Below, piece after piece: positions 55,041-64,000 of a stretch of 64,000 nucleotides of DNA. Every line of letters starts with the position of its first letter. The first letter of the stretch is position 1. The DNA comes from Podospora pseudoanserina. Taxonomy: Eukaryota; Ascomycota; Sordariomycetes; Sordariales; Podosporaceae. The stretch covers positions 620,001 to 684,000 of the forward strand of contig NC_085921.1 of the NCBI RefSeq assembly GCF_035222485.1, read 5' to 3'. The notes below the pieces were generated by a model. It was not told the origin of the DNA and made no database searches. It saw only the letters and a list, made by a program, of their open reading frames with translations. The position numbers were made by a program, and so were the translations under genes.

Positions 55041-56051
55041 ATGGGCGACGCTGAACAACTTCCCCCGGTGGCCGACCAGCCAACAGATGCAACAACTATA
55101 GAAAGTACACAAGAGCAGAAACCCAACGACCTCGAAGCCATCCTGGCGCGCCACCGCAAGGAACTCCGCGACTTGCAGTCGAGGGTGACGCAAAAGAAGA
55201 AGAATGCGACCAAAAAGACGAGGAAAAAGGTTAATGACGAGTGTGCTGAGCTGGAGAGGGCGTTGAAGGAGAGGCACGAGGCGGAACTGGCGCAGGTTAC
55301 GGGTGGTGGCGGTGATGCTGAGCCTGAGCCCGTATCAGAACCTGAGGAGGAGAGCGGAAAGGATGAGGTTGAGACTGTTACGGAAAGGGTTGAGGAAATG
55401 AGGGTTACACCACCATCATCACCACCACCACCACCACCACCACCACCACCACCACCACCACCACCACCACCACAACAACAACAACAACAACCAGGGAAGA
55501 AACGAAACCGGCAGAAGGAAAGATTGGCGAGACGGCAGGCTGAGGTTGAGGCTGCTAGTGCCAGGGCACAGGAGGAGGCGTCGCGGATGACGGATCATGG
55601 GGCTGTGGAGAAGGCTCATGTTGATGGGGTTTTGAAGAGGGAGGGGTTGGAGGAGGTGGAGGTTAGGGCTGATGGGCATTGTTTGTTTGCTGCTGTTGGC
55701 GACCAACTTTTTCGGAGGGGGGTGACGGAGGAGTTGTTGGATTATAGGGAGGTGAGGAGACGGGCGGCGGAGTATATGGACAGGAACAGGGATGATTTTG
55801 AGCCGTTTGTGGATTTGGAGAGTCAGAGTTGGGAGGAGTATTTGAGGAAGATAAGGGATACTTCTGCTTGGGGGGGCCAGCCGGAGCTGTTGGCTCTGGC
55901 GAAGGTGTTTGGGGTGGGCATTACGGTTGTGCAGGTGCCGAGGAATGAGGTTATCAATAGGGAGGGGGGGGGGAAGATGCTGTGGGTGGTTTATTATTGG
56001 AGGGGGAGTAATTCGGGGAGGCATTATAACTCTTTGAAGTCTGTCTCTTAG
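55041..56051 (+). CDS. OTU-type deubiquitinase, OTUD6/Otu2-like
   Basis: One exon of 336 residues. An N-terminal coiled coil (EAILARHRKELRDLQSRVTQ, and KVNDECAELERALKERHEAE) and a charged linker are followed by a 17-residue Pro run and six Gln, then KKRNRQKERLARRQ and the OTU domain from about 200. The catalytic set is in place: Asp211 and Cys214 in ADGHCLF, and His328 in GRHYNSL near the C-terminus. This layout (coiled coil plus C-terminal OTU) is that of yeast Otu2 and animal OTUD6, cysteine proteases that remove ubiquitin and act at ribosomes in known members. The proline run sits between coiled coil and enzyme domain and is encoded by a pure CCA repeat. The second half of the gene is very rich in G on the coding strand. 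Confidence 0.92.
   Translation: MGDAEQLPPVADQPTDATTIESTQEQKPNDLEAILARHRKELRDLQSRVTQKKKNATKKTRKKVNDECAELERALKERHEAELAQVTGGGGDAEPEPVSEPEEESGKDEVETVTERVEEMRVTPPSSPPPPPPPPPPPPPPPPPQQQQQQPGKKRNRQKERLARRQAEVEAASARAQEEASRMTDHGAVEKAHVDGVLKREGLEEVEVRADGHCLFAAVGDQLFRRGVTEELLDYREVRRRAAEYMDRNRDDFEPFVDLESQSWEEYLRKIRDTSAWGGQPELLALAKVFGVGITVVQVPRNEVINREGGGKMLWVVYYWRGSNSGRHYNSLKSVS
55408..55491 (+). repeat. Coding (CCA)n-(CAA)n trinucleotide repeat
   Basis: About twenty CAC/CCA units followed by about six CAA units inside the OTU gene, giving poly-Pro then poly-Gln. A likely length polymorphism between strains. Confidence 0.9.
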
Positions 56052-56716
56052 GGGAAGGAGGGAGGAATGTAGTGGATACAGTCATAGAGAAAAGCAAGGA
56101 CTTGGAGGTTGCTAGAAACCCTTGTTGACATGAAATAAAAATATAGAAACACCTTCGACGAGTCCTCCCGACTACCTTGTCTTCAAAGACCATCAACACA
56201 TAAGGCTGATCAACTACTTGGAAGACCTCTCAGTTATCTTCGAACGGCTGTTGATTACGTTGAAGCCCCTCATTTCCAGCAGGAGTCTCCTTTTTTTTAT
56301 ATTCCACGACGTCAATGTTTAAAGATAAAACCATCTCAACAGCATCGCCAACATCAGAAATGCTGACAGCCCTTCCCCAGCTTCCAAGAATGTGGGGGAG
56401 CAAGGAAAGCAAGTCTTGGCCTTTTGGAGAAATCGCGGGGAATTTTTGTCAGTTTGATACCCAATCAGGTTAATGATTCTGCCTGTTGGGGAATAGACCG
56501 TTTGTTTATGACGACGAACCTCGGCTTCCGGCTGGCGGCTGTCTCCTCCTCAACGGTTCAGATATCGATTGTCCATCTCTAAGATTTGTGTCTAGATTTG
56601 TCGGAAAAGGACGTCCTTGGGAATATATACATCTACCCAGTTCATCCCATCAGCTTGATATTCTTGCTTCAACCAACATACACCCCAACAAGCTGTCAGT
56701 CACACCACAGTACAAA
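56052..56716. other. Intergenic region between OTU and SDR genes
   Basis: No gene seen. The in-frame stretch upstream of ATG 56717 (from 56486) shows no conserved sequence and is treated as leader. Confidence 0.5.
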
Positions 56717-57555
56717 ATGGACGTCAACAACCTCTTCTCCATCAAGGTACACCCCACCCTCCTCCCCTCCCCCCTTCCTGCTAACTTCCCCAGGGAAAAG
56801 TAGCCCTCATAACTGGCGGCGCCAAAGGCGTCGGCCTCATGATCTCCACCGCCTTTGTGTCCGCCGGCGCAAAAGTGTACATCTCGTCCCGCGACGCCAC
56901 CGCCTGCGCCTCCGCCTGCGCAACCCTCAACACCATCACCCCCAACTCGGCCTTCTCCCTCCCCGCCGACCTCCAGTCCGAAAAAGAAGTTCACCGCCTA
57001 GCCGCCGAGCTCACCAAGCTCGAGCCGGGGGGGCTGCACATACTGATCAACAACTCGGGCGCCACCTGGGGCGAGCCCTACGAAAAGTACCCCGACGCCG
57101 CCTGGACCAAGCTCCTCACCCTCAACCTCACCCGCGTCTTCACCCTCACCCAGGCGCTCACACCCCTGCTCATCAAGGGGAGCAAACAAGACGATCCGGC
57201 GAGGGTGGTGAATATCGGTTCCATCGATGGGTTGCGCGTTCCTCTCCTTCCAACGTTTGCGTACAGTGCCTCCAAGGCGGGCCTGCACCATCTGAGTAGA
57301 CATCTTGCTGTTGAGCTGGGACCAAAGGGGATAACGGTGAACAACCTCGCGTGTGGGCCTTTTCCGAGCAAGATGATGAAGCATACTTTGGACACGATGG
57401 GGGAGGTGATCAAGGAGGCGAATCCGTTGGGCCGAGTAGGACAGCCCGAGGATGTGGGCGGGGCGTGTTTGTTTTTGTGCAGCAGGGCGGGGGGGTATGT
57501 CAACGGGGCTACTTTGGCGTTGGATGGGGGGGTTCATTTAATGGCCAAGATTTAG
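56717..57555 (+). CDS. Short-chain dehydrogenase/reductase (SDR), classical type
   Basis: A ten-codon first exon (56717-56746, MDVNNLFSIK) is joined over a 47-nt intron with CTAAC branch site to 56794-57555; total 263 residues. It is a classical NAD(P)-dependent SDR: cofactor loop TGGAKGVG directly after the exon junction, NNSGA (about 110), catalytic Ser in GSIDG, and Tyr and Lys in YSASK, with the PLGRVGQPEDV and GGYVNGATLALDGG segments near the end. It resembles fungal genes annotated as 3-oxoacyl-reductase or RhlG-like; the substrate cannot be inferred. Its C-terminus MAKI is not a peroxisomal signal. Base composition of the sense strand shifts from C-rich in the first half to G-rich in the second. 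Confidence 0.9.
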
Positions 57556-58243
57556 GGGCAGAGAGAGATCAGGAATGGGAGAAGGTTAATGGGGTTATAT
57601 ACCAAAGAGCGAAAGATATTCCCTCTATTTAGAAGTGGTTGCGTTATGCGAGCAAGAAGCGTTGAACAATCGACCGGCATGTGAATATTTATTAGATATT
57701 TACATAATCATGTCAAGACTGGACATCTTCAACATGGGAAAGATGGCCTTGTGAAAATGACTTCAAGTTCCGGCTCGCATGAACGTTACACATCATATGA
57801 TTATCCTCATTTGACAAGTATCAAAAGTTGTACAATTACTATTCGTGGTTGTATGTAGAAGACCCAAAACCCAGATGCACCTTGACGGTAGAAACGAGAT
57901 ATGTAGTGAAAAAGCCAAAACCCGAATGCTCATCCCATAACCTGTACACCCAAATCCTAATACGCCATATCCTATCCCCACTCCCTATACCCGGCCATGT
58001 GTATTGTTGTTGTGCCCCGTGATGATCCGATCCGGTGATCCGATAATGATAAGCGACAAAGTGATGAGCGATGATGTTGATGAAAAAAACAAGAAAACGA
58101 GGCGGGGGGGCCTTGACGTTTCTCTGGAGAAATGCCCCACCGGTTCAACTTTTCGTCCCACCTCTCCTTCTCCAATTCTTCCTTCTCCAACCCTAAGAAG
58201 CTGATGACGCCAGCCCAGCGACCATCTTATCAAAAGGAGGAAT
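57556..58243. other. Convergent intergenic region
   Basis: 3' flanks of the SDR gene (plus) and the 74-residue gene (minus). A+T-rich; no gene seen. Confidence 0.5.
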
Positions 58244-58468
58244 TTATGAAAGGCCCACGCTCTCAAAATCCCTCATCAGCACCGCCATCTGCGCCCGTTT
58301 CGCCGCCTCGGCGACGAGTGTGAAGTCCTTGAGAAAGGGGTCTGTCGATGATGTCTTGGGCGTCTGTCTTGGGGGCGGGACAATCTTGGAGGACGAAGAG
58401 GAGGCCGAGGAGGAGGTGAAGGGAGACTGTTGGGTGGAAGACCCAGTAGAGGTGAAGCGGGAGTCCAT
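58244..58468 (-). CDS. Small 74-residue protein with helical C-terminus, unknown
   Basis: A complete frame from ATG 58468 to TAA 58244. The first half is Ser/Thr/Pro-rich and disordered (SSTQQSPFTSSSASSSSSK). The second half is compact and helical: STDPFLKDFTLVAEAAKRAQ, then MAVLMRDFESVGLS at the very end. The contrast between the low-complexity start and this dense amphipathic end, and the 3' position of the stop, suggest a real small gene; I think similar short proteins occur in other filamentous ascomycetes but cannot name a family. No signal peptide or membrane segment. An upstream exon is possible, since the 5' side carries a long CT-rich tract (about 58780-58805 on the plus strand as GA) typical of a leader. 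Confidence 0.5.
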   Translation of the reverse strand: MDSRFTSTGSSTQQSPFTSSSASSSSSKIVPPPRQTPKTSSTDPFLKDFTLVAEAAKRAQMAVLMRDFESVGLS

Positions 58469-61400
58469 CTTGTATAGCAGTGGTGTTTGTATCGTGGTAG
58501 TGACTGACGATGTTTTGGTTTGGTGGGTTGTATGTGTGCTTGTGTGTGTCCTTTCTTAAAAAAGAGAGAAAAAGAGACAGGAGCAGGCCGAGCGAAGAAA
58601 CCAGTTTTATGTACCCGTCCAAAAGGTCGGTGAGAGAAAGACCGAGAGTATGACGCTGGCGCAGGAAAAAAAGAATCCCCTTGCAATAATGGTTGTTGGG
58701 GCTGCGGTGGGAGATTGGAGACAAGCTGGGTCCTTGCCTGTGGGTGGTGTAGTGTATGTGGATTCCTTCGAGAGTCACCAAAGAAAAAAAAGAAGAAAAA
58801 GAAAAAAGACGCTCGCTCGTTCGATAAGGGGAACGTGGGCAATGCGTCCGCGGGAGATGTTGTATCACCACCACCTTTTTGTGTTCTTTTCCCACACGAA
58901 GAGGAGCAGAGGGGGGCTTCCGATCGATCAGGCGCAGCCGGTGAGATGGGTAGTATCTCGTAGCGAACAAAGCCTGTGAAAGAGAGAGGTCCTCGGCTGA
59001 ATACAACGTAGACTGAGGGGAGGAGGTAAGGTAATTTGGCTGGAGTTGTGTCGTAAGAGGGACGGGATGAGGAGGCTGCAAGCTGCAAGGCAAAAAGCAA
59101 GATATGCAGGTAGATGCTGCCGGAGGGAGCGCTCTCAAACGATGACTCGTGCGTGATGCGCACTGCAAAAGGCCCAAAGGAGTTTTGATAAGATAAGGCC
59201 TTGATCAGGTCAGGCCAGCGAGAGGAGGGGATACAGAAAAGAGTGGGTGCGGGCAATATTGTGATATTGGGTGTTTATAACTGTCAGTAGACGACTTGGT
59301 TGCGTGCTTCTTGCTGCCGGTGGGGGAATATCGATCTGGTGGGGGACCGAGGGGTGGCCAAGGGGGGAAACAATGAGGTCAGGACAGAACTTTACGTATA
59401 CGGCAACACCTCGACGGGAGAGACACGGCAGGGCAAGCGAGGGGGAGAGGGCAGAGCAGAGAGGGAACACAGAGCGATGGTGTTGATCTAGTTATAGACA
59501 ACAATGAATCAATCGCCCGTCTTTTATTTTTCTTTATCTCGACATCGGCTCCACGACTGGAAACGGCGTCATCGGTTTCCACTCCTGCCCAGGCTGCTGC
59601 CCCTCTTTGGATGGCGTCGAGGTTAAAAAAGAGACATCGAGATACCTCCGCGAAAGAGCCGGCACCAGGACCGAACACCCGTTTTGCCCGTGTCTTTGCC
59701 TGAAGACGCACCGAACGGTCTCGCCCCGCAAGTACCTCAGGGTCACTCGCAAAAGTAGCGTCGGCGTATGTGTCCGGGATGCCTGCTACATACCGTCAAA
59801 AACCCCCACACTCTGCGACGACAACAACTCGCAATATCAGGCCAGTGTTTGCTGTTGTTGTGACATTGTGACAGCCAGACAGTCACAGGCTCGCGCCTTC
59901 GGCCTCAGCTAAAACACTCGCCCCAATCTCCAAATCCCCATGGGGGTCGTAAAAATCCGGGGGACTGATGGCTGGGGCCGAGCTTGGGTCGTCTGGCGTC
60001 GAGCTTGAAATGTTTCGACATGCCGAGGGGAATCTCTCTCTTCCAAGCTGCTAGCTCGGGTTCACGTGGAAACGCCAGGACGCATGGGAATTGCTGTCGG
60101 ATAGGTGATCGAGTGGGAGAGTAGGATCCAGGGAACAACGAGGATTCTTCGGAGCTTTAGCTTCCACAGGCTGCAGCCCAGTTGCCCAAAATGATTCCAC
60201 CGTATCTCCGATGATGCCTCTTGGTAGTAGGAAAGCAAGGGTCGCCTGGCGGAGCCTCAATCGCCTCGGCAGGGCTGCTGCATGGATGAGGACGGGGGAG
60301 AGGAACGGCGACAGGCATTGTCGGCCCTTCGCCCGGCTTTGACACTTTTCTCTTGTTAGGTTGGCCGGCGAGACTCCGGGTTATTTTTTTTCTCGCTTTT
60401 CTTTCGTCTAGGCAAGACTAGCGTACAATTGCCAACGAAGAGGGAGCTTCCTGACCGGTCAGGTCGTCCCGAGTGGCTTTCCGTCCAGGGCCGCAGCGGA
60501 TAAGATGGTGGCAGTCCAGGCCGGCGATAGATTAAACTCAGTACGACGCCATACCCAGGATTTTCCTCGGCCGGCGCTGCAACACAAGCGACATGGCCCT
60601 GCGTCGAGAAGTCTTGACCGAGACATCCTTCAGTCAGCTCTTCCTGACCTTCCTATTTCAAAACGTAAAAAAGACTCGTCCTATGGCCAGGGAACGGCGT
60701 CTATGGGCGGCCATCGCGGCAAGTAACGACCTCGTCAAGAAGTATTTAGCCGCCTCAGGTCCCGAAGTTCCGCCAGATGAATTTTCACGGTGGCAAACTC
60801 TTGAGATACTCGGTCTAATCACGTCAATCTTTTCTCTTTTTTTTTTTGTTGGTTTTGCTGTTCGGCAGGTACGGGTATTGTCGATTCTGCATCCGAGGAA
60901 TCTGATGATGGTGGACCAAGAAGGTAAGCAATCGATATTAACCACCAGGATGTGTCGATCGTCAAAGTGTCACTAGGACACTTCTCCCACATGAATTCCG
61001 CAACGTTGCTCTTCCTTCCCCCCCTCCCAAAAAATTGCGGCATTCTATGACATCTCGCGGCATCGAAGAATGGCACAAAGACAGTCAGCTGATTCCTCTG
61101 TCTTGGGCAGCTGTCACCACACCAACAGCCCTACTATTTGCTAGACACGAATGAAAATAGACTCTATAATGCCACGGGAACCCCTCGAAGTTGTATTGGG
61201 CGCAGGAATCTCGAACCGTTTTTCCAATATGACCGGTTCGTTTATTCTAGAAAAAAAGTCGTGGGGGTTGTGTGCGCGGGTTGTGGTATCAATCACGGCC
61301 TTGCATTCTGTAAATTGGGGGGGTTTGAGAGAGATAAGCCTGGACCGTTGTTAGGGTCTAATCGATAAGCGCACCTCACCCCGCCAGGGGCAGGCATCTT

Positions 61401-61558
61401 CCGACACGGATACGGGATAGCCCCCCGGCAATTTCATGCAGCTTCCCGCAGCGTTTTGGACCCACCCGCCCGAACTTCTGCACTTTGATCGGTGGGGCCG
61501 CCGATGTCAGCATTGAACATTCAGAATTCCATACACCAGCAGCACAGCAACAGTGACG
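58469..61558. other. About 3.1-kb intergenic region
   Basis: No gene can be supported. A frame at 60593-60976 contains one hydrophobic stretch and a polypyrimidine-CAG acceptor-like site near 60869, but has no recognisable domain. The rest holds purine-rich tracts (58780-58810) and GC-rich unconserved sequence. Confidence 0.45.
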
Positions 61559-62594
61559 ATGGCCTCAGCTACAGCAACCCCACCAAAACCCTCCGCGAGG
61601 CCAAACCAGCCGGCGCCTTCGCTGTGGTCTATCCCAGCCCCTCTCCAAAAGCTCTTCAGCCAGTTCCCCCTCGTAACCCTCGACCCGAACCCCCTCCCAG
61701 CGCGGTCTCAAACCCTTACCTCGGCGTCCGACACCCTCCCAACACTTTATATCTTCTCCTCCGACGAGGATGCGCTGGAGGGGAAACCATCAATAAACCC
61801 AACATGTCTTAAATGGCAGGTCAGTGGCCCTGTCCCCTTGCTCCCGTTCCTGTCCATACCCCAGCTAACCCCCCTCCCCCACCCTTCAGACCCTCCTCCG
61901 CCTCTCCCACGTCCCCTTCCTAACCTCCCCCTCCTCAAACCACGCCTCTCCCACCGGCTCCCTCCCCTTCCTCCTCCCGCCCCGAACTGTCTCTCCCAAT
62001 CCGATCCCCTCAACCTCCATCCCCCTTTACATCTCCCGCCACACCAACTCCCCCTCCCCCCTTCCCACCTCCCCCCGTTCGGAAGCCTACCTCTCCCTCC
62101 TAACCCCCATCCGCCTAGCCTTCCTCCAAACCCTCTACCTCACCCCTGCCTTCACCCCCCTCCTCAAAAAATTCTACATCGACCCATCAACCCGCTCCTC
62201 ACTCCTAGGAACAATCCTCCAAACCCAACTATCAGCCGCAGCCTCCTCCGCAGTGTTGCAAGGTCTGGGTTTGCACAGCCAGACAGGAACAGGCGGCATC
62301 GACTCTGAGAACCTCTACGCCGACGCAGCCGAGGCTTTGGACTCACTCGCGATCCTCCTGCAGGAATCCCAAACCGGCTGGTTTTTTGGGGAGGAGAAAC
62401 CGGGCGAGTTCGACGCTGGGTTGTATGGTTATGTGGGGGTTATAATGGCGCACATGGACACGCCAGAGGGCAGGTTGGGAGGGCTGGTGAGGAGAGCTGG
62501 GGGTGGTGGAGGAGTGTTGGTTGGCTGGTGGGAGAGGATTAGACGCGAGGCATGGGGGGGTGATGGTTTATCAGAGGGGGGGGGGGAGAAATAA
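61559..62594 (+). CDS. sam35: Metaxin-type subunit of the mitochondrial SAM/TOB complex, Sam35/Tob38-like
   Basis: Exons 61559-61819 and 61890-62594 (70-nt intron, GTCAGT donor, GCTAAC branch site) encode 321 residues. The N-terminal part has the thioredoxin-fold start of the Tom37/metaxin family (TLYIFSSDEDA, PTCLKWQTLLRLSHVPF, NHASPTGSLPFLLPP), interrupted by the intron right after KWQ. The C-terminal half is GST-C-like, with YADAAEALDSLAILLQES, TGWFFGEEKPGEFDAGLYGY and a Gly-rich end. Length and layout fit fungal Sam35 (Tob38), the peripheral outer-membrane subunit that receives beta-barrel precursors. Sam37 is the main alternative, but it is usually longer and carries C-terminal membrane segments, which I do not see. 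Coding DNA is strongly C-rich early and G-rich late. Confidence 0.8.
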
Positions 62595-63404
62595 ATGTGT
62601 GGTTGGGAGGCGGTTGGTTGCATGATAGAGAGAGGGGGAAAATGCATATATGAAAACAAAGGATGGAGAGATACCCAGGCATAAATCAGCATTCCAAGAT
62701 TAAATTATTTGTCTCTTTCTTGTGTCATCATCATCATCATCCTGTGAAAGACAGTGTCTGCCTATCATCTATATACACCTCGTCAGCACTCCAATCTTGA
62801 AAATCAATACGCACGACATTAAAGGAGTAACAAACACACAAAACACAAACAACCACACCCAAGATAAACAAAACCGGTGCTTTTTAAAATAACGCTGCCT
62901 GCTGCTATGCTGCGCTCGCTAATGCGAATAACTTGCCCAAAAAGCTCTGCGACATTGACCACCGCATGACTCTGCAATCATCACCGTACCCCTCTCCACA
63001 TTTTCCACACCCTCAGTCAACAGTGCCCAGCCTCGCGGCCTGCTGTATAAACACAATACCAGTCCATCCATCCACCTGCAGATCTTCTAGATAGGTACAC
63101 GTCCAAAATAAAACTAAAAACAAATACATTGAATGGTAAGAGAGAAAGGAAGATAGAGCCACATATCAATGATGGCTTCAGCTGTGTTGCGTGCGTGCGT
63201 GCGGTAAATGGTATCACTCTTCCCCACCTCCCTGATAATGATACCCCCTACCCCCCCCCTAAATTAACGTTGTAGCTTTCCCATCTTTTGAAACTCCCAA
63301 GAGAAACTCATGTCTTTTGGATAGAGATGTCGCCCAACGCTTGTATAGAAATGACACAAAAAAATCGACGTCAGTCATGACTGCAATAGTAATTAAGAAA
63401 AAGA
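62595..63404. other. Convergent intergenic region
   Basis: A+T-richer sequence with a short (CAT)n tract (about 62727-62743), between the Sam35-like gene and the partial minus-strand gene. No gene seen. Confidence 0.5.
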
Positions 63405-64000
63405 TCAAAAGCCCTTGAAAGGATCGTCCGTCGTATACCATTCATCCACTTCATTCTCAGTGGTTGCTCTGGTACCTCGGCTGTGGTAGCTGTCCCGTTG
63501 TCGGCTCCGGCTGGCTTGACGCCTCGACTCCTTGCTCCTCCTACGAGCAGCATGTCGACAGTCGTCGTCCCGCTCATGGGCATCCTCATACGGGGTATCG
63601 CTGAATCGACTGAACGCTAGAGGGCTGATAAAGGCCTCCATGCGCACAGTGCCAATGGCGTCAAAGAAATTGGGACCGTTTGGCCGGTTCGAAGCTTCAG
63701 AGGTCCGCACCGACCCTGTTCCCCAGGTGATGGCGCTGGATGCCCCTGTGATGGCGCTCGCCGCTGCATTGCTATAAACATCCGATGATCCCGCAATGCT
63801 GTTTCCTGCTGTACTATTCGATGAGGCATGGTGGCCTCCACCTCCTAGCGGTGTCGAGAAGCCTCCCGAGAAGCCTCGGAAGGAGAGCGGTGGTGGCACG
63901 TGGCCGCCAGTGTTGCTACGCTTGCGGCCGTGTACTCCACGCTCGCCATACCGTGTGATGGGAGGTGGTGCAGCCGTGTCTGTGGATTCCTCGCGCGTAT
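63405..64000 (-). CDS. C-terminal part of an unknown protein, cut by window edge
   Basis: The minus-strand frame is open from the window edge to the TGA at 63405, giving the last 197 residues or so of a longer protein. It is disordered: a Gly/Ser/Ala-rich part (GHHASSNSTAGNSIAG), a more conserved-looking patch (NGPNFFDAIGTVRMEAFISP, then LAFSRFSDTPYEDAHERD), a run of Arg/Ser (RRRSKESRRQASRSRQRDSY) and an acidic-aromatic end (EVDEWYTTDDPFKGF). Upstream at the edge are RYGERGVHGRKRSN basic residues. No domain is identifiable from this part, so I give no function. Confidence 0.5.
   Translation of the reverse strand, partial: TREESTDTAAPPPITRYGERGVHGRKRSNTGGHVPPPLSFRGFSGGFSTPLGGGGHHASSNSTAGNSIAGSSDVYSNAAASAITGASSAITWGTGSVRTSEASNRPNGPNFFDAIGTVRMEAFISPLAFSRFSDTPYEDAHERDDDCRHAARRRSKESRRQASRSRQRDSYHSRGTRATTENEVDEWYTTDDPFKGF

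Noticed and set aside
55419-56024. 201-codon antisense frame with poly-Trp end
   Set aside because: Shadow of the OTU gene; the Trp run is the complement of the CCA repeat.
60593-60976. Possible small membrane-protein gene before the Sam35-like gene
   Set aside because: One hydrophobic stretch overlaps a polypyrimidine tract that looks like an intron end; no domain and no consistent exon set.
1-64000. Transposons, retroelements, CRISPR arrays, rRNA genes
   Set aside because: I found no terminal repeats flanking a coding element, no reverse transcriptase, transposase or integrase motifs, no spacer-repeat array and no recognisable 5S or other rRNA sequence. Diverged relics could still be missed by eye.

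Overview
The window is nuclear DNA of a filamentous ascomycete, most likely a Sordariomycete close to the Sordariales (Neurospora/Podospora/Chaetomium type). The evidence is short GT-AG introns (mostly 47-80 nt) with CTAAC/CTGAC-like branch sites, typical fungal gene families, wide intergenic spaces rich in microsatellites and polypyrimidine tracts, and an ASM-1/StuA protein that resembles the Neurospora one. I recognise eighteen protein-coding loci, one of them cut by the right edge. I see no rRNA or tRNA gene, no CRISPR array and no recognisable transposon or virus-derived element.

Layout. 1-12.6 kb: a small secreted CCG-6-like wall protein, a propionyl-CoA-synthetase-like ligase and, on the minus strand, an AT-hook/BRCT protein; a degenerate 21-bp minisatellite lies between the last two. 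12.6-26.4 kb: about 13.9 kb without a supportable gene, ending at the APSES regulator StuA/ASM-1. 31-38.8 kb: a TACC/Slk19-type spindle protein, a DHA1 drug transporter (minus) and gamma-glutamyl-phosphate reductase (proline synthesis). 40-46.6 kb: an accessory-looking block with two diverged tandem copies of a small unknown C-terminally anchored membrane protein, then on the minus strand a secreted Leu/Pro/Ser/Val-repeat protein with three KRQ sites that runs out of frame into a GH18 chitinase-like domain whose active site is lost. 48.6-64 kb: housekeeping genes: INO80 subunit Ies4, a RanBPM/Gid1-type SPRY-LisH-CTLH protein, an OTUD6-type deubiquitinase, a short-chain dehydrogenase, a 74-residue protein, a Sam35/metaxin-type mitochondrial outer-membrane protein and the C-terminus of an unknown gene.

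No biosynthetic cluster or operon-like unit is evident; the genes have independent promoters. The parts most likely to be new are the 40-46.6 kb block (membrane-protein pair; repeat protein plus dead chitinase domain) and the very long StuA upstream region with an ATG-less in-frame extension and minimal upstream ORFs. Two APSES-type sites lie before the repeat-protein gene, which may tie that gene to StuA-class control.
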